From NCBI GenBank assembly GCA_027604505.1, contig JADIIX010000102.1:1-64000 (forward strand): DNA of 64,000 nucleotides, given 5' to 3'. Positions 47,682 to 57,359 of the stretch are shown here, piece after piece. The notes under the pieces are model-generated. The model was not told the DNA's origin. It saw only the letters and a program-made list of their open reading frames with translations, and searched no databases. The position numbers and the translations under genes are program-made. How positions within the stretch are numbered: the stretch's first letter is position 1; the number at the start of each line of letters is the position of its first letter. The stretch comes from Gonapodya sp. JEL0774 (taxonomy: Eukaryota > Monoblepharomycota > Monoblepharidomycetes > Monoblepharidales > Gonapodyaceae).

Positions 47682-48982
47682 CTACAGCTCCCTGAATCTG
47701 ACTTTATCACGTAGTTGCTTCAATTTGATAAAGCCTGCAAGCTTTTCAGGTTTTTGATAGGCGGCGACTCTGATGAACAGAAAGTTTGTGGATCTGAGGG
47801 GCAACTGGCGAAAAACCGAAAACTCTCACCTCCCGGATGGTGAAACCATAGGAAATAATGCGACGCTGGTCCGTGGAACCAAGGAGGGTGAAGATACCGA
47901 CACGGTTCCGGATGGGCTTCTCCCGGAGGGTGGCGATGGAACATCCGGGGAAGTCCCTGGAGGTGGAGAAGGTCGGGGAAGCTTCGATGACACCCCTTTT
48001 GGTGGTGGTGTTTGGAAATAGGGTGATGTGACCCGGCGTGAACGAGGAGGTGTTCTGGGAATTGAAGGCAGATATTCGGGAGTTTGAGGAAGCGCCGAAG
48101 AACGAGTTGGAGTTCCAGGTTCTGGTGAATCTGCAGATCATGTTCTAACCTGCTGGTCCTGGCAAACAGTGGATTAACTTTCTCACCTTCGCCCTCTTCC
48201 GGAGTTAGGGGACTCCAATTGTAATTAACTGCACTGCGAATCTCCTCAAACGAGAGAAAATAAGGAGAGTTGAGCTCATGTGGGGAGAGTTTTCGGGCAA
48301 TAAACATTTCATAGATCCTGAGAACTCCAAGGTTCAAGCCTATACAAAGACCGATTATGCATGTGATTGACTCACCCTTTTCCGAGGAAGCACACTATTT
48401 TGGGCCTATATCGCAATATCTTTCGCTTGAGCGGCAGGATTCCCGCCATAAGCTCATGCTTCGACAAATCAGCTTCACCTTCCACAGCATTTTAGCCCCA
48501 GCAAGTCGCACCTACAGCCAAATGTCGTGTTCTCACCTTGAGTAGGTCGTTCAACGATATTTGTGAAACCAATGTTGTACTGCGTGGGACAAATCTCGTC
48601 ATCGCGAAAAGTCAATGGGCGGTCAACCAGACCGGACTCGAATAAGCACGGCCAAAAAGCATTGTTTGGTCCGGCACTTGAGTTGAATAATTTGAGATGT
48701 CGCAACGTGATCTATCTTCAAGGGCCGCCCCCCAGCGAAAACTCACTAGTGATGAGCTTCACAGCTCGACTTGATACCTGGATTTATTCCTACAAACAGT
48801 ATGTCCAGGTCATCCTTCAAAAGATCTGGAAGGAGGTTGAGGGGCGGGGGACTGGAGATTAGAGGGACAATTGTCGTGGGTCTGCTTTTCCTGGGGGCCT
48901 TGGGGGGAGCAAAAATGGCAGGCCTTCTTTCTGGTGACAATTTGAGCGGGGATGCGGGGTTGCTCCGTCGAACAGGTCCCAT
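47682..48982 (-). CDS. TDG: G/T mismatch-specific thymine/uracil DNA glycosylase (TDG/MUG) with Pro/Ser-rich insert
   Basis: TDG/MUG removes T or U mispaired with G. From ATG 48982 a basic, Pro-rich leader leads to LPDLLKDDLDILFVGINPGI, the GINPG active-site motif with its catalytic Asn. Next come AGPNNAFWPCLFESGLVDRP, YNIGFTNIVERPTQGEADLS and RYRPKIVCFLGKGIYEMFIA, all standard. After WSPLTPEEGE a GTGAG donor splices to an exon at 47830-48130 coding about 100 residues of Pro/Ser/Thr-rich sequence (EDSPEPGTPTRSS and many SP/TP sites). That exon ends in MVSPSGR and joins in phase to VAAYQKPEKLAGFIKLKQLR, which matches the family's closing SSSAR...YIKLKDLRDQ. The insert is absent from typical TDG. 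The exon is open in all three minus-strand frames; the frame was chosen by phase with the closing motif. Confidence 0.88.
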
Positions 48983-49095
48983 CGTTCCGCTTGGTTGTGG
49001 ATGGGTAATGACTTGCCAGTGGGTACGGCTTTGGTCGAGCGGGTACGGCTTTGGTCGAGGGGGCCCGTTTAGTGAGGCACGATGACAGTGTCCCC
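48983..49095. promoter_or_regulatory. Very short shared promoter, TDG / MED7
   Basis: Only 113 bp separate the two start codons, so promoters and leaders of both genes overlap. It contains a 20-bp tandem duplication (49021-49060). Both genes may have inner or outer alternative starts, which would change this distance. Confidence 0.5.
49021..49060. repeat. 20-bp tandem duplication between TDG and MED7
   Basis: GGGTACGGCTTTGGTCGAGC at 49021-49040 is followed at once by GGGTACGGCTTTGGTCGAGG at 49041-49060, identical but for the last base. It lies between two divergent start codons, so it may double a regulatory site. Confidence 0.9.
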
Positions 49096-50273
49096 ATGGC
49101 TCCAGCGGAGCGCAAAGCCTGGCCCGATCCACCACGCTACTGGCGTAATTACACGCAGGAAAGCCTGCAAGCGCACGTGGACAAAAAAAGCAAGGTTGAT
49201 GACGAACAACTAGTTTTAGATGCCGATGGTTTACTGGGAGGGGGCTCAGACGAAACGAGAACCACGTCGAACGGGGTGTTTCTGGATCCACCCAGGGAGC
49301 CAGCAGATGGCTTCTGGAAGGCTTTTGGGTTTGGATATAATGTGAGTTAGTTGGATGGAGTAAAGAAACGGGGGATACAGCCCCTTGACCCGACTTATCC
49401 TCCCTCGATGTGCTCACGCTTTCTCATTCACGGCATCCTGTAGGTGATCGATAAGCCATCTATAGCGCTACCCCATCTCAGCGAGGGCGTGGAGGGTGGA
49501 GGTTCGTTCCTCTGACCTGTCCCGCAGAACTTACAAAGTGACCACACAGCCGAGTCCCAGTAGAATCACTCACCGCCCACCTCAAGCAGCTCTCACATTC
49601 GATTCTCTTCTCTTATATCGACCTCCTTGACGCTGCAGCATCTGATCCGGGAGCTCCTCCCGCGGATGCCAAGGAACGTAAATTTCATCCGTCACAACTT
49701 GCGGGCGACGGTGGAAAGGAGGTGAGTTTCATCGAACCTGGATTGGACACACGTGTTCATGTACGGGGGAGTGTGGGGGTGCTTATGATGTCTGGCCGCT
49801 GTGGCCTTCGGAAAGCAAGAGAACTCAAATTGCGTGGAGAGAACAGGACAGTTTTCACAGTGGCTTTTGAAATTTTCTTCGCTTTGTCGCTTGTGAGTTT
49901 GAAACTTGCCCCCCCCCCGTATTAACTGTGTTTCCTTCTCCACTTTCCACTTCAGGGCTATTATCTCTATGCCCCCAACCCAGTCGCCGCCCTTAATTCT
50001 CTCCAGTCGCATCTTTCGCACCTTCACCTACTTCTAAATGCCCACCGCCCCCATCTTGCCCGTGCCACGCTCCGCCTCGCCCTACGACGGCAGCGGGACG
50101 AACGGAGAAGGGCCCTGGAGGACGCTCAAGGGGTCGTAGCGACGGCGAGAAAAGAAGTGGCTGCAGTATGGTCGGGGCTGGCCGAATGGAGATCTGAGGA
50201 GAAGGGGAGGACCAAAAAAGTTTTGGCTGACGCGAGAGGGATAGAATTGGTGGACGGGGATGCTGGGGCGTAA
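49096..50273 (+). CDS. MED7: Mediator complex subunit 7
   Basis: MED7 is part of the Mediator middle module that links activators to RNA polymerase II. From ATG 49096 the first exon reads WPDPPRYWRNYTQESLQAHV, equal to the family's N-terminal P-P-Y-Y-K-x-Y-T motif, and GVFLDPPREPADGFWKAFGF. A small exon gives VIDKPSIALPHLSEGVE. The next has HLKQLSHSILFSYIDLLDAA, the LK.LN.SLL..F..LL helix. The last (from about 49955) has HLHLLLNAHRPHLARATLRL, the diagnostic H.LLNEYRPHQARETL motif, then a charged helix with stop at 50273. Total about 300 residues, longer than yeast MED7 (about 220), mainly through a low-complexity first exon and the C-terminal helix. A run of ten C lies in one intron (near 49909). 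Confidence 0.9.
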
Positions 50274-50880
50274 TGCGGGGGCGTAAGAGGCATGGAGATT
50301 GGTGGGAGGGTGACGCGGGATACAACATGAGACGGAACGGACAGGGAAACGGTACTGCCGGAGAGTTGCGGAAAGTTGGGGACAGCAAGACGCAGGGACG
50401 AAGCAGTACTCTACGATGTGCTTCATTGAACCTTCTCGAATGATTTGATGCCGGAGCACCAATTGGGCACCTATTGGGCACCAAGGGGATGAGCGACCAA
50501 TGACGCATTCGCTTTTGCAGAATGCACGTGAGCCACTCATTAAATCGCATCCGGCTGGGGTGGTTGTTGGTTGTTCTGCTTGGACTCGTTCGAGATCGAT
50601 TAGCTGCAGACCAGTCATCACGAAGAAGGAGGGAAGAATTTATGTGCCACGCGCACCCTACTACATAGTGTCACAAGCAACGCAACTACAAAGTAAATTC
50701 TTAAGAGAAATGCAAGTACCGCCACTCGCACAAAAGCTCCGTCGCACACAGTCACCCCACCTACGCATCTTCTGAACATCCGTCCACAACTCGATCTTGC
50801 GTCGTTTACCTGATGCTTGAGTGTACCTCCCATGATCTTAATCTGGGCTGCGAATACATTCGAGCGTCCCCGACCGAGTG
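50274..50880. other. Convergent intergenic region MED7 / MIS12
   Basis: About 600 bp between the two stop codons. It has overlapping ORFs on both strands (largest 88-91 codons real estate outside genes) without motifs or coherent splice joins. Contains the direct repeat ATTGGGCACCTATTGGGCACC near 50461-50481. Confidence 0.45.
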
Positions 50881-52511
50881 TCACTGCCCCCGATTCTCTT
50901 TTCCCTTTGCACTTCCATCCACCTCCATCGCGTCCGCATCAACCCAGGTGCCGCGCTCCAGCTTACGTGCAAGGTAGCCTTCGAGCTCGAGCCGAAGGTC
51001 CTGCAAAACATGGCGTGAAGAAATGCAATCGACCGTACAATGTTAGGGCCAGGTGCACAGCTCTTCCTTGCTGCTACTCAGAGAACCCGACGCACCTTGA
51101 CCTCTCCCAGTCCACCAACCCTCCAAGCTTCTGACCTCTCCCTTTCGGCCTTGATCTGCCTGCCCGCAACTGTTTTCTCCTCCCCGTCTTCCTCTGCGGA
51201 CATGACCTTACGCGCACGTGCAGCTTGTCGGTCCACAGCAGACGCGAGGAACGACGGTTGCGATGGGGCAGAGGTCGAGGTGAGGATAGGATGGGTTGAA
51301 CGAACGAGGTTGGCGAGTTGGTCGAGTTGGATCGCGAGGGTTGGAAGGGGTGGGTTGACTGGAGGAACCCGAGCGGGTACAATTTGGTGAGTAGGAAACG
51401 GAGAACATGAGTGAATGAGACATTTCCAAGTAAGGGATGTTCATAGTCACCGTCTGCTCTCGCAGCAATGCGCTCAAGCGCTGGTATGTCGGACTCCCAC
51501 ACAGCGAGGCGGTTGGCGAGACGGGCAGCGCGGTCACGAAGACGGGCATTGAAGAGGGTTTCCTGCCTCAGTGGTGTCCCAATGTGTTGATGAGCAAGCC
51601 GTACCATCGCTTCCACCGGAAAATATTCGAAAATCTTCACTCACAGCCGCAACCTCTTTCCGGAGCTGTTCGAGTTCGGCGTCGACGGCCTGGTCGTCTT
51701 CTTCGGTTACAGAGAAGTCAAGATTCTGAAAGATCAGTAAAGGCGCAAAGAGAAAAATTGTTGAAGAGATTCAAGGTAAACCAATTAAATGAATTGAGAA
51801 CTGTCCACTTCGAGTTCAACAAGTGGTGATGACTTCAACAGACATTTCAGAGTAGTGAGAAGGCGGACTCCCCCTGTATTGTACCGCTATCTCCAAGCCT
51901 CAGCAGAATGAGCTCGCACCGAACTTCAGCGACACTCGAACATTTTATGCTTCTGCAATTTCTCCAAACCAATGCAATTTTTGGTGGAACTAAATGACTC
52001 TGTCCCTCGATCCGCACCTTCTCATATGGCAACCTTATGGGTAGCTCCTCCGAGATATAGAACGCATGCTTCAGGCAGAACATTTCAAAGATGTCGCTTT
52101 GTTTGTCTTGGGCGTGTTCGAGGAGGGTTTCCAGGGAGGAGAGGCCCTGAGACATGTGAACCCCAATCATTGAGACGAAGGAATTGAGGAGCACAGGATA
52201 GCCATTTGTGTATAACCCACCGTCTCAAGTTCGAGGTCGGAGTCTGGCCAGACGTACGACGCCTCGACAAACTCTCGGAGTTGGTCTAAACCTTGATAGC
52301 CAACAGAATTGAAAGCGTCCACAACGTCATCCACAAAGTCCATAGGGAAGAATCCAAGGTGCTTTACGAGGACAGGGTGCGGCTTTATAGGGGCGGCTGA
52401 TTGAGGACTATGTGTTGCACCGTTGGTTGTTCGGAGAGAGAGATTGAGGTGGTCTGATTCGGGCACTCGCGAAGCCGTGGAGGGCGCGGAGTCGGCAAAT
52501 GACGCGAGCAT
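50881..52511 (-). CDS. MIS12: Kinetochore protein MIS12 (Mtw1)
   Basis: MIS12/Mtw1 is a core of the KMN network, joining inner kinetochore to Ndc80. From ATG 52511 (MLASFADSAPSTASR) a short leader precedes VLVKHLGFFPMDFVDDVVDA and YQGLDQLREFV, as in the family's LTEHLGFTP..FIDDVINAVN. The join DSDLELET|GLSSLETLLEHAQDKQSDIF gives the signature E-x-G-x-x-x-L-E-T-L-L-E...DK.FD, followed by KHAFYISEELPIRLPYEK. C-terminal exons are coiled: VDAELEQLRKEVA, TLFNARLRDRAARLANRLAV, RKVMSAEEDGEEKTVAGRQI with a charged helix, and DLRLELEGYLARKLERGTWV. The end GKENRGQ stops at 50881. An open frame continues upstream of the ATG to about 52778 but lacks family likeness and is taken as leader. Confidence 0.85.
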
Positions 52512-53776
52512 CGCAATGTTTTGTATGGCGAAAAGAAGTTTGTTTTTACGTTGATGTTGTAGAGCTGCCCTCTGGTCTGCGGCAGATTCAGCTGTCCAAT
52601 TGGCGTCGACTTCCGCTCCGATTTCCTCCAATCCACCTCCAGATTCAGGTACAATCCGTACGAATCGGGAAATTCGATTGTTTCCGTGAGTGGTTGTGGG
52701 GGGGAGGGCGAATCGGCGTTCGGGTTGCGTTCTGGCAGGACAGTCCCAGTTTGGCAGCACCACGCACGCGCCACGCACTCCCGCCTGGCACGACTCGGGG
52801 GGTGATCTTTCTAATTAAATCGGCCTGACCCTCTACCGCCTAAAAGCCGGTCATTTCCGCTCTAATAAATCTGGAATATATGACTCTCCCGGGTGGACAC
52901 TATGTGGACCCTCTGGCGGTCCCCCCATCCTCTTACCGCGCACAACCTTTCAAGGAATTATCCCTCTATTCACTCGTCTCCCTCACCCCACCGGCCGGGA
53001 GCAGTCCATCTTGGATGTCTTTGATGGGTTGAGACCGGTGTTTGGGTTGAAGGAGCTGCTGTGGCTTCAACAACAACGTAATGAAATGGCAGGTTTGAAC
53101 AGGAGGGCCATGAAAGAGGCAACTTCTGGGGTCATCTGTGACCTCTGAAAGGAATGGCATGTCGTGCAGCAATTATACGTGAGCCAGTTCCCGCAGGACG
53201 GGAGCACACTTCCAACTCGGGAGTCATGTTTTGAGACAGCAGCTACGATAACATTGACCGACTAAAGTGAGTTCATCCATCCGCTCTATCATCGAGCTCT
53301 AAGTTCTGACAATAATCTGATAGTAATGTCATGTCATTTAAGGCCGTTATTGATCTGTGGCCTACAGTGAAAAGTAACCGAAGACCAATGCTACTTCAGG
53401 GTGCCAATTTGGCCACGTGAAATCGTTTTTGTTAAGTTCCCAGACCACACGGATGATATTATACGATGTAGCGGGTATTGCGAATGTAACTTAGGGTTAT
53501 GCACTGACCGCTGTCATGAATGTATTCGGTAGCTTTGACCCCCCCTTGGGCTGCAGCCTGCACAGCCGTGCAGGATACTTGAGCATTAGTGCATGTGTGT
53601 GTGTTTTGCGGTGGTTTCTCTGGTGAGATGACCACTTGCACTCGTCACAGCACTGCCGAACCGCTTAGTACAGTCCATGTGACAGCTACATGGTCCACAG
53701 CATGAAACAGCCCGTGAACTATTACGGAACAAGTCGATTTGCATTGTAATTTATGGATATCTGACAGAAGCGCAGA
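52512..53776. other. 1.27-kb interval without a gene
   Basis: Upstream flank of MIS12 (whose open frame continues for 89 codons) and 3' flank of the oxidase gene. Only short ORFs occur beyond 52850. No repeats or RNA genes recognised. Confidence 0.5.
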
Positions 53777-56700
53777 TTACAATTTAGCCCTCGATTGTCC
53801 AAAGAATGCGGCCACCAATTTTCCCCAGAGACTGGAGGGTGGTTGTGGGAAGTATTTCTCGATCTCCAAAACTGCCGCGTTCGCACTCCCCCAGGAGCTC
53901 TGGAAACCCCAGCCTATTTGTTTATGTATGGGAATGATTGAGGTTTATTGGTTGGTTTAGTAAACCGCGCGAGCGATGGCTGAGAGAGCACCAAGCTCTC
54001 ACCTCCATGTCCATAGTTGTGCACAACAAGGACCTTCTTGCCTGGAACACCAAACCGAACCACAACAGTTTGAATCACACGACCATGACAATCGGCGCCA
54101 GCAAATCTCACCATCTTTCGCAACCATTGTCTCGCTTTCAAGTCTAGTACCCTCCGCGCGTTGGGGGCGCAGACCGACTGGTTGTACACACGGATCGGTC
54201 TTCGACGAGTGTTGCGAGTCAAATGGGGAACAACGCAAGACCCACCGTTCACTTTTAGGATCTCAATACCAGGAGGCAAGGAAAATCCCTTTGCCTCGAT
54301 CTCTTCTTTGACAGTTTTGGGCCGGATTGACGCAGGCTCTGCTGGAACGCAGAAAATCAATCAGTATCCCCACAAGGAGCCCAACTCGCACGATCCCCTT
54401 CTCCTACCCCACGCCCAAGAACTCACCAGTTGCCACACTGACACTGTCTTCGACTTCCCCTTCCACAGCACTCCCCAAGTCACTCCGACTACCAGACCCC
54501 CAACGCCCTCCTTCCCCATGCTCTGCCTCCACTTCACTCTCCACTCCAACAACATCCCCACATTCATCGTCCATATCCCCATGAGTATGAGCGCGAGGAA
54601 CAACAACAGTAACCGGAGTCGTACTCGTAGTTGCCACCCGGAGCTGAGTTTTCGTCTCCCCGATCACATCTTCTTCACCCTCGTGGATCTCCGGCTGAAC
54701 CCAATCCTCTGTAGCCCCTCTGTCGCCTCCAGGCCCCGCCACCTCGCTCTCTACTGTCTGGATGCCCATGTCCCTTGCACTCTCTTCCACCTCTTCCACA
54801 AAGGGTTCTGCAACACTCTCCGTTTCCGCAGACTCTCTGTTCTCTTCGTCCATAATCTCCTCCACCGCACCCGCGTGATGACTCGCAAACGCGTCTCCCC
54901 CGGGTTGAATCGACGCGGTTGGGATTGGGGATGGGTTATGAGAGGTCGATGTCGAAGAGCCAGATGAGGGAAGGTGCAAATGAGTTTCAATTGAGTGGTC
55001 AAGCGATGAGGTTGTGGACACGTCCGATGCGCTGGGGTAGAGGTCAGAAAATGAAACCACCGAGTCGACTTCAAGTTTCGAAGGAAATGGAGAAGCCAGT
55101 TAATGGCAACACAAACGTTGAGATTGCAGAGAAACACACGCACCTTTCTCTTGCTTCGCGTCAACCTCCGGATCAGGACGCACCGGTGCATCAACTATTG
55201 CCTCCATGTCTTGGTGTCTTGGAACTACCGCTTCCTCATTGTTTTGCAATTGTCTTGTTGGCAACTCTTCCGCGATGTGTTCTTCATGCATTGGCGACGT
55301 ATCCAGTAGATCATTTGAGGCAGCAGGCTCAACCACTTCTACTCCATTTCTCCCCACCATCACGTGCACCTCCCCTTCGGGATCCTTCCCAATTGTTCCC
55401 TTCTCCTCCTCACTCACAAAACTTTCCTGCTTGTGTTCCTCCGGAACATGGTCAAGAGAGTCCCCCTCGACCTCTTTCTCTGCAGCACTTTGGTACTTCG
55501 GCAAAGCCATAGTGCAGTGGGATTGCGTGACCCCCAATGCGGGCACTGAGTCTGGGCCCTCAAGTGGAGATTCAAGTTTTGAAGTAGAAGCGTCAGCCTC
55601 CGTCACGGGCTCCTCACGTTCCTCTTCAATGAGATTCGAGTTTCGTAGAGCACTGCTGGGGTCCTGATCCTCATTCTCATCCTCCTCCGACTTCCCGTCC
55701 TTCTCGGACCATGCTGAGGTCTTGCTGTACTTTAGTGGAGGCGGAACGGGATTTGCATCACGAGCGACCCCAGCGACTGCAGGGTCGAGTTGCACAGCCT
55801 TCCATAACATTGACGCAACCATATCGGCCTCGTACTCTAAGCTCCACTCATTCGGCTGGTATGTACCTCCTACACACACGGTGCCTTCACCATCGAAGCG
55901 GGGGATGACGTAAGACTAAGGTGCAAAAGCGCAGTGGAAGTTTGGTTGGTTTGTAACCCTAATAAGAGAGTAGCACACTATGTACCGGATCAGCCATTGT
56001 CGATTTGGTAACCAACGGAGCTTTAATCAGAACAGTTTGTCCTCGGACAGCATCCATATGAGGGTCCACCAAAGTCTTACTCTCAGAGTCAAGTAAGAGA
56101 GAAGCAGCACCTGGAAGGCGAGATTCCCGTTTAGCTTCATCGTGATGAACTCTGACATCCAAACTTTTTCACCACCAATAACTCACCAATTCCTGTGCAA
56201 TTGACTACTATGTCGAACTGTCCCTCTGCAATCGTCCCATTCACAACCTCGGATAAAGATGCAACCTTGATTCCAGACAAAACGGTGCCCCCAAGTGCGC
56301 GGAATGAGCGCAAGAGGAACACAAGGTACTTTTCGGGATCGATGGCCACTGGAGATAGGAGTGCGGTCCAGTCCGAATGAAAACACTCAGAAGCGAGTTT
56401 GCCTTCTCACCAGTGGTGTATTCGAAACCGAAATTCATGCCCGGTGGCAGTTCAGAGGTCTTTATATAGCGAAACTAAATACAAGTAATGCAAAGTCAAA
56501 AATCCGAAACAAGTGTCTTTGCAGAAACGGACGGAACTGACGTTGGGAATAAACGATTTGTAGAATGGCTCCTCCCAGCCGAAAGGTTTTGTCGCAAAAA
56601 CATATCTCTCTAGTACTTTGAAAATCCCTTTACTGTTTTTGGCATCACTGGAGCCATAACTGCCATTGGCATGTAAAACAGGTTCTTCAGCGAGAATCCA

Positions 56701-57104
56701 AAGTGTTTGGAGAGTTTGCTTGTCCCATAGTCGCTGATATACAATCTCGATCTCAGTGGAGGCAGATTGCAGTAAAATGTCACACAATCATACTTGGCGA
56801 TCCCGGATTGAAAGAGGTGCAAAGTCTGCAGAGGAACGCCAGTGAGCGGCGGCCTTGCCCGATGTGTAATTGGGATCATTGGAGAGATGCTCTGGCGTTG
56901 CCAGTGAAATGATAGTAACCTGGAGGAGCGACAAATGAAAGAATCGTCGAAAAGCGTGTCGAATTGCATTCGGATGGTGAATCTCACATCCAAGCCTCTG
57001 GATATCGCAATCAAGGCGGTGGACAAGCCCACAACTCCACTTCCGATGACAGCTACTCGGGTTCTCCCATCTCCCACACGCTGTTTCCTGTTGTGAAATG
57101 ACAT
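53777..57104 (-). CDS. Peroxisomal D-amino-acid oxidase with ~435-residue acidic insertion
   Basis: DAAO family enzymes are FAD proteins that oxidise D-amino acids (or D-aspartate) in peroxisomes. Exon 1 (ATG 57104) has TRVAVIGSGVVGLSTALIAI (GxGxxG FAD fold). Later exons read NDPNYTSGKAAAHWRSSADF, EIEIVYQRLWDKQTLQTLW, FDIVVNCTGIGE, DAVRGQTVLIKAP and CVGGTYQPNEWSLEYEADMV. The C-terminal part resumes with VGLRPQRAEGTRLESE, VLVVHNYGHGGWGFQSSWGS and ends QSRAKL, a PTS1-type AKL signal. Between LDPAVAG (near 55770) and GFSLPPGIEILKVN (near 54290) lie two long exons, in one continuous phase, coding about 435 Glu/Ser/Pro-rich low-complexity residues where relatives have about 20. Joins QEK|VDSVVSF and VAT|EPASIRP keep the frame. 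Whether the enzyme tolerates this is unknown; D-amino-acid versus D-aspartate specificity cannot be told. Confidence 0.85.
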
Positions 57105-57359
57105 GTTGTGGGCCTACCTTCAATGATAACTATGTTTGCAAAATGAAGAGTTTTTGGTGCATGCTCAGAAATGCGCACCCGTGATGACGAATAAGAGATC
57201 GCAGAGAGCTTGCGCTCGCCTTGAAATGACGCATTTAATTTTGCTAACTTCAGGTCATAGTGGATTGCGTTCAAATTTTCATAATTACATCGTGCTCCGC
57301 CTGCCTGTTCATTTTAGCCCCCAGGTAAGACGTACCTGATTGGTTCCCAATCGCCTCAC
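57105..57359. other. Short tandem intergenic spacer
   Basis: 255 bp between the 5' end of the oxidase gene and the 3' end of the next minus-strand gene. A 73-codon ORF (57053-57274) overlaps the oxidase start and has no motif; it is probably leader sequence. Confidence 0.4.

Noticed and set aside
47773-48021. 82-codon plus-strand ORF rich in Gly, Glu and Asp
   Set aside because: Antisense to the TDG linker exon, which joins in phase to the conserved TDG end.
49905-49920. Run of ten C in MED7 as a frameshift site
   Set aside because: It lies in an intron between phase-compatible MED7 exons, so it does not affect coding.
50618-50884. 88-codon minus-strand ORF (MTLGRGRSNV...) as a separate small membrane protein
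   Set aside because: It overlaps the last codons of MIS12 in another frame and its hydrophobic part has a doubtful intron structure; no family match.
54161-54967. 268-codon plus-strand ORF, with further plus ORFs at 54919-55512 and 55206-55667
   Set aside because: It is antisense to the oxidase insertion. The minus-strand exons keep phase with conserved oxidase motifs on both sides, while the plus ORFs have no motifs, overlap each other and do not join by splice sites.
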